Source: Pelagibius sp036570545
Lineage (GTDB): Bacteria; Pseudomonadota; Alphaproteobacteria; Kiloniellales; Kiloniellaceae
Direction of reading: 5' to 3'
Length of the DNA: 18,465 nt
Assembly (NCBI GenBank): GCA_036570545.1
Contig: DATCXZ010000063.1
Location: forward strand, 1 to 18,465
The notes under the pieces: generated by a model
What the model saw: the letters and a program-made list of their open reading frames with translations, nothing else
Told to the model about the DNA's origin: nothing
The model's database searches: none
Made by a program: the position numbers and the translations under genes
Shown: positions 6,281-13,692 of the stretch, piece after piece
Position numbering within the stretch: position 1 is the stretch's first letter
Layout: each line of letters starts with the position of its first letter

Positions 6281-7620
6281 GAAGGCACCTGCCTTTGCGC
6301 CGCGCGCGAGGCGGCATCGGGGCCCTCCATCGCGGCGCGCTCCAGCATCTCGCGAAATGCCGGATGCGCCACGCCGATGAGGGCGCGGCGCCGCGCCTCG
6401 AGATCGAGTCCGCGCAGACTTGCAACGCCCTGCTCGGTCACCACCACATCGATGTCGGTTCGGGCCGTCGACACCGGAACGCCCTCGAGGCTCGGGACGA
6501 TCTTGGAGTGCTTGCCATTGGCCGTGGTGGAGGCAAGCGCCAGGATGGCGCGGCCACCCTCCGAAGCCCGCGCGCCGCGCATGAAGTCGACCTGCCCGCC
6601 GACCGCTCCGACGTAGCGGCCTGCGGCCACCTCGGAATTGACCTGCCCGGTGAGGTCGACGGAGACCGCGGAGTTCACCGCGTGCAGGCGCCGCAGCCCG
6701 GCCAGCACCGCGTGACTGTGCGTGTAGCGGGCGCTGCGGAGCACGATCGCCGGGTTTCCGTCGGCGTGATCGAGCAGGCGCCGCGTTCCGAAGAGCCCGC
6801 CGGTGACGGTCAGCCCCGGGTCCACGCCCTTTGCCGCGTTGGTGACGACACCCGCCTCGATCAGGTCGACCGCCGCATCGGTGATGATGCCGCTATGGAT
6901 GCCGAGGTCACGGTGCCCTGCGAGCGCGGCACAGACCGCGCTCGGCAGCCCGCCGATGCCGAACTGCACCGTCGCCCGGTCGGGAACGAGCTCGGCCACC
7001 CGCGCCGCGATGGCGCGGTCGGTGTCGGAAGGGACCGGCTCCGGCATCAGCACTTCGTCCGCGTCCGCCTCGGTGAAGTGCGCGATGCGCTCTCCCGAAA
7101 GCAGGGCATCGCCACCGGTGAGCGGCAGCCGCGGGTCGAGCTCGGCCACGACGACACGGGCCGCCGCCACGAGATCCTGCACCCAGTCCGCGATCACGCC
7201 GAGCGAGTAGACTCCCGGTTCGCGCGCCGGCCGTGCCCGGATCAGAACGACATCGACACGGACGGCGCCGGACGAGATGAGCTCCGGCATCTGCGAGACA
7301 TGGGTCGGCATGATCCGCGTGTCGGGCAGCGCCGTCAGCCGCCGCGCGTCGCCGGCCCCGTTGAGGCAGGTGACATCGAAGCGATCGGCGACGGCCGGGT
7401 CCACCGAGGTTTGCGTGAGCAGGCCGAGGAGCAGGCGTGCCCGCGGCAGCGCGTGGCGCGTGGCCATGAGCCGGCCGGTGAGGCCCAGCGGCTCCCCGGG
7501 GCCCTGGGGCCAGCTAACGACGTCGCCTTCGCGAAGCAGAGGCGCGAAGTCAAAGGATGAGCTCGGCACCACGCGGCCCGCCCCGGTGGGCTGCACGGAC
7601 ATCGTGTCGGCGGCGGACAT
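6277..7620 (-). CDS. Acetyl-CoA hydrolase/4-hydroxybutyrate CoA-transferase family protein
   Basis: A 447-residue class I CoA-transferase of the acetyl-CoA hydrolase/4-hydroxybutyrate CoA-transferase type. Seen: NGAGDARRL (87-95), GIGGLPSAVCAAL (221-233), TGQVNSE (324-330) and a C-terminal VVVTEQGVASLRGL block (392-405), all standard. It would move CoA from a donor such as acetyl- or succinyl-CoA to a carboxylate. In AbfT/AarC-type enzymes I believe the nucleophilic Glu lies in a HTE/YTE-xxx-DG motif. The matching segment here is GIHSGIITD (240-248), with Gly at 244. Either another Glu serves or the subfamily works differently. It overlaps MmgE/PrpD by 1 bp and the hydratase by 4 bp. A homologue of this family is the itaconate CoA-transferase of Yersinia (RipA). 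Confidence 0.88.
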   Translation of the reverse strand: MSAADTMSVQPTGAGRVVPSSSFDFAPLLREGDVVSWPQGPGEPLGLTGRLMATRHALPRARLLLGLLTQTSVDPAVADRFDVTCLNGAGDARRLTALPDTRIMPTHVSQMPELISSGAVRVDVVLIRARPAREPGVYSLGVIADWVQDLVAAARVVVAELDPRLPLTGGDALLSGERIAHFTEADADEVLMPEPVPSDTDRAIAARVAELVPDRATVQFGIGGLPSAVCAALAGHRDLGIHSGIITDAAVDLIEAGVVTNAAKGVDPGLTVTGGLFGTRRLLDHADGNPAIVLRSARYTHSHAVLAGLRRLHAVNSAVSVDLTGQVNSEVAAGRYVGAVGGQVDFMRGARASEGGRAILALASTTANGKHSKIVPSLEGVPVSTARTDIDVVVTEQGVASLRGLDLEARRRALIGVAHPAFREMLERAAMEGPDAASRAAQRQVPS

Positions 7621-9053
7621 CAGCGAAACCCGAGCGCAGTCAGTTCGCGGAAGGCGCGCGAGACGTCAGGGCAGTCCGGCAGGCGGCCGACAACCGCGTG
7701 GAACGCCGCGTGCGTCGCATCCGCTTGGGGAAAGCCGGAGAAAGCGAGGCAGTCCCGGAGCTTTCGGTCGAAGTCCTCCGGGGTCATCGCATTGCCACGG
7801 CCACCGCGGGCATGGTCCACCCGGGCGCGGAACACACCGCTGTCGGTCTCCACCACGAGCTCGGCGGGCGAAATCGTGCGCCCCCACTCGCTCTCGATCG
7901 CAGGATCGACCTGCGGCTCGACCTTGCGGGCGAGCGCCGCCACCGTCGGCCGCCGCAGCGCGTCGTCGACGAAGTCTTCGAGGCCGACGGTGCGATTGGC
8001 GAGGGCGCAGGCGATCGAGTAGCAGATGCTGAACTGTGCCTGCACGACGGTGGCCGGCGCCTGACGGATCTCGAGCGGCCAGGCGACGGCTTCCCACGCC
8101 TGCCGATTGATCCCGACCGTGATGCGCCGCACGGCGCCTGCGTCAAAGCCCGGCTCCTTCGCAATCGCAAGGGCGGCGTCGATGGCAGTATGGTTGAAGC
8201 GGCAGCAGGGATAGGGCTTGTAGCTGAGATCGGCCATGTGGAAGCGCTGGCCGAGGCCGTCTCGCAGCGCCGCGCTGTCGAGCGTCGAGCGAAGGTAGGT
8301 GCGGCCCAGACCGTCCGCGCCCTCGAAGATATTCTGCGCGCCGCGAATGCCTGCCCGCGACATCGCGATCGAGAGAAGCGCCGAGCGCGCGCCGAAGCCG
8401 GGCTGCATCCGCTTTGTCATCGCGCCGTCGCGCGTGACCTGATGGGTGCCGCCCGCCTGGCTGTAGGCGATGCCCATGGCGTTCACGGTCTCTTCCGGAG
8501 AGAGCCGCAGCACCCGCGCTGCAGCGGCCGTCGCTGCGAAATGACCGAAGAGGCCGCTGTAGATGAAGCCGCTCTCGATAATCCCGATCCCGGTTGCCAT
8601 GCCCAGACGGCAGATGAGTTCGAGACCGGCAACAAGACCGGCGAGCAGGTCCGCGCCGGCGACCGGGCGCCCGGCGATGTCGGCCGCGGCGAGCGCGGCC
8701 GGTACGACCGAGACCCCGGCATGCAGGACCGCCGCGTCGTGCGTGTCGTCGTAGTCGCGCGCATGCGCCATGATCCCGTTGAGCCACGCGGCGTCATGGG
8801 CAGGCAGTCGTGCATCCGACCACCAGAGGGACGCCTCTCCCCGCCCGCCCCAACCGAGCGCCAGGTCGCGCACCTCGCAAACGCCCGGCGCATTGCGCCC
8901 GGCCGCGGCACAGGCAAGCGTATCGAAGAGGTTGCCGCGCGCGGCTTCTATGATGCCGGGCGGAAGCTCGCCGATTTCCAGACCTGCGCTCCAGTCGGCG
9001 AAGACGGCCGCGAAGTCCAGAACAGCGGGGGCGCGGAGAGCCGTGGCGTCCAC
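7620..9053 (-). CDS. MmgE/PrpD family protein (methylcitrate dehydratase/aconitate decarboxylase-like)
   Basis: A 477-residue MmgE/PrpD protein and first gene of the seven-gene operon. Motifs: ARDYDDTHD (98-106), QAGGTHQV (199-206), TKRMQPGFGA (213-222, Lys214) and YKPYPCCRFNH (278-288). Members include 2-methylcitrate dehydratase and cis-aconitate decarboxylase; many others have no known reaction. The usual GFHxTG motif, whose His is catalytic in aconitate decarboxylase, reads GFIYSG (162-167) here. A changed reaction or substrate is therefore likely. Translation starts with GTG at 9053, preceded by AAGGAG 5 bp upstream. A good promoter lies at 9080-9109. PrpD relatives occur next to CoA-transferase and lyase genes in itaconate loci. 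Confidence 0.9.
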   Translation of the reverse strand: MDATALRAPAVLDFAAVFADWSAGLEIGELPPGIIEAARGNLFDTLACAAAGRNAPGVCEVRDLALGWGGRGEASLWWSDARLPAHDAAWLNGIMAHARDYDDTHDAAVLHAGVSVVPAALAAADIAGRPVAGADLLAGLVAGLELICRLGMATGIGIIESGFIYSGLFGHFAATAAAARVLRLSPEETVNAMGIAYSQAGGTHQVTRDGAMTKRMQPGFGARSALLSIAMSRAGIRGAQNIFEGADGLGRTYLRSTLDSAALRDGLGQRFHMADLSYKPYPCCRFNHTAIDAALAIAKEPGFDAGAVRRITVGINRQAWEAVAWPLEIRQAPATVVQAQFSICYSIACALANRTVGLEDFVDDALRRPTVAALARKVEPQVDPAIESEWGRTISPAELVVETDSGVFRARVDHARGGRGNAMTPEDFDRKLRDCLAFSGFPQADATHAAFHAVVGRLPDCPDVSRAFRELTALGFR

Positions 9054-9075
9054 TTGAGCTCCTTGAAATGATATA

Positions 9076-9088
9076 GATCATTATGATC
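9076..9088. promoter_or_regulatory. Perfect palindrome over the -10 box, candidate operator
   Basis: GATCAT-T-ATGATC is a perfect 6+1+6 inverted repeat. It covers the -10 box of the leftward promoter. The related, imperfect TGATATAGATCA at 9069-9080 overlaps it. The likely ligand is the GntR/FCD regulator encoded in the operon (inference). Confidence 0.55.
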
Positions 9089-9109
9089 GGATCTGGGGAG
9101 CGCTGACAA
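9080..9109 (-). promoter_or_regulatory. Sigma70-type promoter of the mmgE/prpD-led operon
   Basis: On the minus strand TTGTCA (9109-9104) and CATAAT (9085-9080) are separated by 18 bp. Each box matches the consensus at 5 of 6 bases. The -10 box ends 27 bp before the GTG start at 9053, which leaves room for a short leader carrying AAGGAG. Confidence 0.6.
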
Positions 9110-9146
9110 GTGAGATTTTCCTTGTTGCGCCAGCAATCCATCTAGA

Positions 9147-9156
9147 TGATATATCA
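9147..9156. promoter_or_regulatory. Second palindrome upstream of the CaiB-type gene
   Basis: TGATATATCA is a perfect 10-bp palindrome, next to another palindrome ATCTAGAT (9140-9147). It lies 28 bp before the ATG at 9185, where a plus-strand promoter or operator is expected. Its half-site TGAT recurs in the 9069-9088 cluster, consistent with one regulator acting on both divergent units. Confidence 0.4.
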
Positions 9157-9184
9157 GAATGCCCAGCGAGCGTGGAGGAAGAAG

Positions 9185-10441
9185 ATGGGTCATTTTGCCA
9201 CCGACAAGGTGCCAGCCGCCCGGCCCGAAGGTGCCGAGGGCGGGGTCCAGCGGTCGTTGCCCCTTGCCGGCATCACCGTGCTCGACCTGTCTCACGTCTA
9301 CAACGGTCCCTACGCCACCCTCCTTATGGCACTCGCCGGGGCTGAGGTCATCAAGATCGAGCCCACAGGGGGCGAGCACCTGCGCAGCCGGGGCGACGCC
9401 GGCGGCGCGGCGATGGCCTTCGCGATGCTGAACTCGAACAAGAAGTCGCTAGCGCTCGACCTCAAGAGCGCGCGCGGCAAGCAGATCCTGCTCGACCTCG
9501 CCCGGCAGGCCGACGTGCTGGTGGAGAATTTCTCGCCCGGCACGACCGACCGGCTTGGCATCGGCCCGGCGGCGCTCCAGGAACTGAATCCGCGCCTCAT
9601 CTACGGCTCCAGCTCCGGATATGGAAAAGAAGGACCCTACCGGAACTATCCGGCGATGGATCTCGTCATGCAGGCGATGATGGGGGTCATCAGCGTCACC
9701 GGCTATCCCGACCAGCCGCCGGTGAAGGCGGGGGCCGCGCTTTGCGACTTCAGCGCCGGCGTCCACCTCTACGCCGCGATCATCACGGCGCTCTACGAGC
9801 GCGAGCGCACCGGGCGGGGCAGAGTCGTCGAGGTCTCGATGCAGGACGCGACCTATCCGACCATGGCCTCCAATCTCGGCATGTACATGGCGCAAGGCGA
9901 CAAGTGCCCAAGCCGCACCGGCAACCGGCACGGCGGACTTGGCATCTCGCCCTACAACAGCTATCGCACCGCGGACGGATTCGTGGTGCTGAATGCGCCG
10001 GGCGATCACCACTTCCACGCCATGCTCCGAGTCATCGGGCGCGAGGACCTGCAGGATGACCCGCGCTTCGTCAGCCGCGGGTCGCGGGTGGCCAACATGG
10101 CCGCGGTCGACGAGCTCCTCGAGGGCTGGACCTCGCAGCATCCCAAGGACGAGATCGCCCAGCTCATGCTGAAAGAGGGCGTGCCCTGCGCGCCGGTACG
10201 CGAATTGAGCGAGGTGATCGAGGACGAGAACATGCATGCCCGCGGCAGCCTGCAGCGAATCGACCACCCCGAGCTCGGCCGCATCGTCGTTCCGCACAGC
10301 CCGCTCCGCTTCGAAGGCAGCCCGCTCATGCCGCTCGACCCCAGTCATTCGCTCGGGTCCGACGCCGCGGAGATCCTCGAGAAGCGCCTCGGCTACGACG
10401 CGGAGGCGATCGCTGCGCTTCGCCGCGGCTCAGTGATCTGA
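9185..10441 (+). CDS. CaiB/BaiF (class III) CoA-transferase
   Basis: A 418-residue class III CoA-transferase. Seen: LPLAGITVLDLSHVYNGPYA (25-44), the standard N-terminal block; VIKIEPTGGEHLR (55-67); ALDLKSARGK (90-99); YGSSSGYGKEGPYR (140-153); and YPAMD with D159, the aspartate that carries the acyl/CoA intermediate in this family. All key elements are present. It transfers CoA between carboxylates, working as an interlocked dimer. ATG 9185 is chosen because GGAGGAAG sits just upstream; an in-frame ATG at 9146 lacks a good site and would lie in the operator. It is divergent from the operon that encodes an unrelated CoA-transferase, so this locus has two. Substrate unknown; itaconate, mesaconate or succinate-type acids fit the context. 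Confidence 0.9.
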   Translation: MGHFATDKVPAARPEGAEGGVQRSLPLAGITVLDLSHVYNGPYATLLMALAGAEVIKIEPTGGEHLRSRGDAGGAAMAFAMLNSNKKSLALDLKSARGKQILLDLARQADVLVENFSPGTTDRLGIGPAALQELNPRLIYGSSSGYGKEGPYRNYPAMDLVMQAMMGVISVTGYPDQPPVKAGAALCDFSAGVHLYAAIITALYERERTGRGRVVEVSMQDATYPTMASNLGMYMAQGDKCPSRTGNRHGGLGISPYNSYRTADGFVVLNAPGDHHFHAMLRVIGREDLQDDPRFVSRGSRVANMAAVDELLEGWTSQHPKDEIAQLMLKEGVPCAPVRELSEVIEDENMHARGSLQRIDHPELGRIVVPHSPLRFEGSPLMPLDPSHSLGSDAAEILEKRLGYDAEAIAALRRGSVI

Positions 10442-10462
10442 ACCGGGATCTGAGGCCGCCGC

Positions 10463-10894
10463 TTGACCCAGCATCTTCGAAAGATCGTCGAGCACGACTT
10501 CGCCGCCGACGGCTTCCGGCCGCACCGGGACGACGGCTTCCTCGGCCACGTCGGCCCGATCTGGGAGAGGGTCGACGAGGAGGGTGTGACGCTCGCCTTT
10601 CAGGCGACGCAGAAACATGCCAACCTCCGCGGCGTCGTGCATGGCGGAATGCTGATGACGCTCGCCGACCGGCTCCTCGGCATGCACGGTCGGATGCGCA
10701 ACGAGAATCGATCCCAGGCGACAGTCCAGATGGACGTCCACTTCTTCGTCCCGGTGCGGATCGGCGATGTCGTGACCGGCCGTGCCCGCATCGTGCAGGA
10801 CACCCGCTCGCTGTTTTTCATCGAGGGCGACCTCTTCGTCGGCGACACCCGAGTATTTTCCGCCCGCGGGGTCTGGAAGAAGCTGGGCGAGTAG
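10463..10894 (+). CDS. PaaI/hotdog-fold acyl-CoA thioesterase
   Basis: A 143-residue hotdog-fold protein of the PaaI/YdiI-like thioesterase type. HANLRGVVHGGMLMTLADRL (52-71) holds the HGG oxyanion loop and D69, in the usual position of the catalytic acid. Downstream strands VQMDVHFFVPVRIGD (88-102) are typical. It would hydrolyse acyl-CoA and release CoA, perhaps clearing dead-end intermediates from the pathway. The ORF opens with TTG at 10463, 21 bp after the CaiB-type stop. TGAGG at 10451-10455 may be its ribosome binding site, so the start is less certain than the fold. It is the second and last gene of this plus-strand unit and is followed by a MITE-like element instead of a clear terminator of its own. 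Confidence 0.85.
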   Translation: MTQHLRKIVEHDFAADGFRPHRDDGFLGHVGPIWERVDEEGVTLAFQATQKHANLRGVVHGGMLMTLADRLLGMHGRMRNENRSQATVQMDVHFFVPVRIGDVVTGRARIVQDTRSLFFIEGDLFVGDTRVFSARGVWKKLGE

Positions 10895-10929
10895 CTCCGG
10901 ACGTTCGCCCCCTCGTTCCTTTCTCCTAT

Positions 10930-11100
10930 CAGGCTGCTGAGAAAGCCTTCGCGACATTATCGACCTCGTGCTTCGAGACGCTCGCTACCGCTCGCTCCTC
11001 AGCATGAGATCGATAATGTCAAACTCTGACCTCATCCTGAGGAGGCGCGTCAGCGCCGTCTCGAAGGATGCACCATAGGTCCGACTTTTTCAGCAGCCTG
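10930..11100. mobile_element. MITE-like element with 16-bp terminal inverted repeats
   Basis: A 171-bp non-coding element. The ends CAGGCTGCTGAGAAAG (10930-10945) and CTTTTTCAGCAGCCTG (11085-11100) are inverted repeats with a single mismatch. Inside, GACATTATCGA (10953-10963) pairs with TCGATAATGTC (11010-11020). CTTCGAGACG (10971-10980) pairs with CGTCTCGAAG (11057-11066), and CCTCAGCATGAG pairs with CTCATCCTGAGG with one mismatch. The core is thus a repeat present in two inverted copies. No transposase is encoded and I see no target-site duplication. The internal sequence looks like extragenic repeats I recall as common in alphaproteobacteria. It sits between the thioesterase gene and the tctC terminator. 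Confidence 0.7.
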
Positions 11101-11110
11101 CCAACGGCAA

Positions 11111-11142
11111 AAGGGGCCGCGGCCGACTGGCCGCGACCCCTT
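11111..11142. terminator. Hairpin terminator after tctC, possibly bidirectional
   Basis: AAGGGGCCGCGGCC (11111-11124) pairs with GGCCGCGACCCCTT (11129-11142) around a GACT loop, a 14-bp stem with one mismatch. Read leftward, a short T run follows, so it ends the tct transcript 18 bp past the stop. Read rightward, a T-rich tail (TTCTTCATTTT) follows. Confidence 0.75.
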
Positions 11143-11160
11143 CTTCATTTTCTGCCTGGC

Positions 11161-12120
11161 CTATTTGACGCGAATGTCGTGCTGCGTGGCCAGCTTGCGC
11201 CACTTGGCGATCTCGGCGTGCACGTGGTCGGTGAACGCCTCCACGCTCATTGCGCGCGGCATCGCTCCCTGCTTGGCGAGGAATGCCTCGGCCTCGGGCG
11301 TGGTCATGACCGCGTTGATCCCGGCATTGATCTTCTCGACGACCTCGGGCGGCGTGCCGGAGGCGGTGAAGACGCCCCACCAGATGTCGAACACGGCCTC
11401 CTCCAGCCCCTCCTCGACGACAGTCGGAACATCGGGCAACGCCTTGGAGCGGGTCTCGCTGGTCACGGCGAGCGGCTTCACGGTGCCCGCCTGCACGCTG
11501 GAGAGAACCTGCGGCACCGAACCCACGTACATGTCCAGCCGCCCGCCGGCGATGTCCAGCAGCGCGTCGGTGCCGCCCGGATAGTGCACCGGCTCCATTT
11601 CGATGCCCGCCACGTCGGCCAGCAGCGCTCCCGCGAAGTGGGTGGAACTGCCGACGCCCGTCGTGCCGTAGAATACCTTTCTGGACTTCGCCGTCTCGAT
11701 CAGATCGGCGAGGTTCTCCGCTTCCACATGATTGCCGGCTACCGCCACGAATTGGCCCACCGCACCCATACCGATCGGTTGCAGATCCTCCACGGGATCG
11801 AACGGCAGGTTCGGCTGGGTCGCGGCATTCGTCGTGAAAGTCGCCGAAACGAACAGGAGCGTGTATCCATTGGGCTCAGCATTCGCGACGTAGGCCGAGC
11901 CGATCGCCGAGCCGGCGCCCGGCTTGTTCTCGACGACCACGGTGCTGTCCCAATGCTTGGCGAGATTTTCCGCCAGGTAGCGGCCGATGGTGTCGTTCGA
12001 TCCGCCCGGCGTGAACGGGATGACCACGGTCACGGTGTCGTCCGGGAAATCCTGCGCAACCGCGCCGAGCGGCAGGGTCGCAGCCAGCGCCGCGGCAAGC
12101 AGGGTCTTCATTAGCGTCAT
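11161..12120 (-). CDS. tctC: Tripartite tricarboxylate transporter periplasmic binding protein (TctC/Bug)
   Basis: A 319-residue extracytoplasmic solute receptor. Residues 1-22 form a signal peptide (MTLMKTLLAAALAATLPLGA, then VA, with QDFPDD following). The mature part shows Bug-family blocks: VIPFTPGGSNDTIGR (33-47), VVENKPGAGSAIGSAYVA (62-79), TTGVGSSTHFAGALL (153-167), VHYPGGTDALLDIAGG (178-193) and PTVVEEGL. It binds a carboxylate in the periplasm and delivers it to TctAB. Bug proteins differ widely in ligand, so citrate is not assured. The start is backed by GGAGG 9 bp before ATG 12120. Gene order is tctB-tctA-tctC, with tctC last, 60 bp after tctA, ahead of a clear terminator. Confidence 0.92.
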   Translation of the reverse strand: MTLMKTLLAAALAATLPLGAVAQDFPDDTVTVVIPFTPGGSNDTIGRYLAENLAKHWDSTVVVENKPGAGSAIGSAYVANAEPNGYTLLFVSATFTTNAATQPNLPFDPVEDLQPIGMGAVGQFVAVAGNHVEAENLADLIETAKSRKVFYGTTGVGSSTHFAGALLADVAGIEMEPVHYPGGTDALLDIAGGRLDMYVGSVPQVLSSVQAGTVKPLAVTSETRSKALPDVPTVVEEGLEEAVFDIWWGVFTASGTPPEVVEKINAGINAVMTTPEAEAFLAKQGAMPRAMSVEAFTDHVHAEIAKWRKLATQHDIRVK

Positions 12121-12180
12121 CTTGAACTTCCTCCCAGGTTTTACTTTCTCAACGGATGCAGTTGCTTTTCCTTGCGAGCG

Positions 12181-13683
12181 TCACTCCTCTGCGATCAGGC
12201 TCCGGCGTTGCCGTCCCCGCGGGAGTGCCGACAGCACGAGAATGAGGACAGCCAGCGCAAGGAATGTCGCCGAGATCGGCTCGCGGACGAAGACGGAGAA
12301 GTCCCCTTCCGACAGCACCAGCGCCCGGCGAAAGTTCTCCTCGAGCATCGGGCCGAGCACAAAGCCGAGAATCATCGGCGCCGGATCGCAGTCGAGCTTC
12401 TTGAACAGGAAGCCCGCCAGGCCGAAGCCCGCCGCCAGCATGATGTCGAAGGTCGAGAACTGCGCCGCGTAGACGCCCATGCAGCAGAACAGCAGGATTG
12501 CCGGGAAGAGCGCCCGGTAGGGAATCTTCAGAAGGCGCACCCAGAGGCCGACCAGCGGCAGGTTCAGAATCACGAGCATCAGGTTGCCGATCAGCATCGA
12601 GACGATCAGCCCCCAGAAGAGATCGGGATTGCTGGTCATGACCCGCGGCCCGGGCTGGATGTTGTGCATCACCATCGCGCCGAGCATCAGCGCCATGGTC
12701 GGGCTGCCAGGGATGCCGAGGCTCAAGGTCGGGATGAACGCGGTCTGCGCGGCGGCGTTGTTTGCCGCCTCCGGTCCCGCCACCCCCTCGATGGCGCCCG
12801 AGCCCATCTCGGCACGGTGGCGCGACACCTTCTTCTCGAGCGCGTAGGAGAAGAACGAGGCGATGGAAAGCCCTGCGCCAGGCAGCACACCGACCATGCT
12901 GCCGATCGCGGTGCCGCGCATGATCGAGGGGGTCATCCGCCGGAAATCGCGGCGCGACGGCATGAGATGGTCGGCGGGGATCACATCCTGGTGCTGGGTC
13001 TCGCCCGAGGTGAGGGTCTGAATGATCTCGCCGAAGGCGAAGACGCCGACCGCAAGCACAATGAATTCAAGCCCCTCCCAGAGATGCGGCTGTCCGAAGG
13101 TGAAGCGGAGCGTGCCGGAGTTGAGGTCCGTGCCGACGCAGCCGAGGATGACGCCGACCAGAATCATCCCGATCGCCTTGGGTATCGAGCCCGAGGACAG
13201 CGAGACGGCGCCGATAAGCCCCACGACCATCAGCGAGAAATACTCGGCCGCGCCGAAGCGGTATGCGACAGTGGCGAGCGGTGCCGCAAAGGCCGCGACG
13301 ACGATTGTGCCGACGCAGCCGGCCGAGAACGAGGCGATCGCCGCCGTCGCGATAGCGACGCCGGCCCGGCCGCGCCGGGCCATCTGATAGCCGTCGATGA
13401 TCGTCACGACCGAAGAGGTCTCGCCCGGCAAGTTGACGAGGATTGCGGTCGTGGAGCCCCCGTAAGCCGCCCCGTAGTAGATGCCCGCAAGCATGATGAG
13501 CGCGCCGAGCGGGTCGATCCCGTAGGTGAAGGGGAGCAGCATCGAGATCGTCGCCAGCGGGCCGAGGCCCGGCAGGATGCCGATCAGCGTCCCGAGGGTG
13601 CAGCCCATCAGCGCGTAGAGCACGTTCTGCAGCGACAGCGCCGCGTCGAACCCGATCATGAGATTGGCGAGCATCTGCGTCAC
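12181..13683 (-). CDS. tctA: Tripartite tricarboxylate transporter large membrane subunit (TctA)
   Basis: A 500-residue polytopic membrane protein of the TctA family. Signature stretches: TLIGILPGLGPLATISMLLP near residues 34-53, YYGAAYGGSTTAILVNLPGE near 69-88, and ANNAAAQTAFIPTLSLGIPG in the second half. About eleven to twelve hydrophobic segments can be read. It forms the sodium- or proton-coupled channel of the carboxylate transporter with TctB. The reading frame opens with GTG at 13683; an ATG three codons later (13674) gives the N-terminus MLANLMIGFDAALSLQNV and is equally credible, with no clear ribosome binding site for either. It begins 9 bp after the tctB stop. Confidence 0.93.
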   Translation of the reverse strand: MTQMLANLMIGFDAALSLQNVLYALMGCTLGTLIGILPGLGPLATISMLLPFTYGIDPLGALIMLAGIYYGAAYGGSTTAILVNLPGETSSVVTIIDGYQMARRGRAGVAIATAAIASFSAGCVGTIVVAAFAAPLATVAYRFGAAEYFSLMVVGLIGAVSLSSGSIPKAIGMILVGVILGCVGTDLNSGTLRFTFGQPHLWEGLEFIVLAVGVFAFGEIIQTLTSGETQHQDVIPADHLMPSRRDFRRMTPSIMRGTAIGSMVGVLPGAGLSIASFFSYALEKKVSRHRAEMGSGAIEGVAGPEAANNAAAQTAFIPTLSLGIPGSPTMALMLGAMVMHNIQPGPRVMTSNPDLFWGLIVSMLIGNLMLVILNLPLVGLWVRLLKIPYRALFPAILLFCCMGVYAAQFSTFDIMLAAGFGLAGFLFKKLDCDPAPMILGFVLGPMLEENFRRALVLSEGDFSVFVREPISATFLALAVLILVLSALPRGRQRRSLIAEE

Positions 13684-13692
13684 ACGCCGGCG

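Noticed and set aside
7557..9071. A 504-codon plus-strand frame opposite the MmgE/PrpD gene
   Set aside because: It is the antisense shadow of a well-supported gene, rich in Arg, Ala, Asp and Gly, without recognisable motifs or a ribosome binding site.
11101..11160. Small RNA gene between the MITE-like element and tctC
   Set aside because: The only structure is the terminator hairpin, and no promoter is visible ahead of it.
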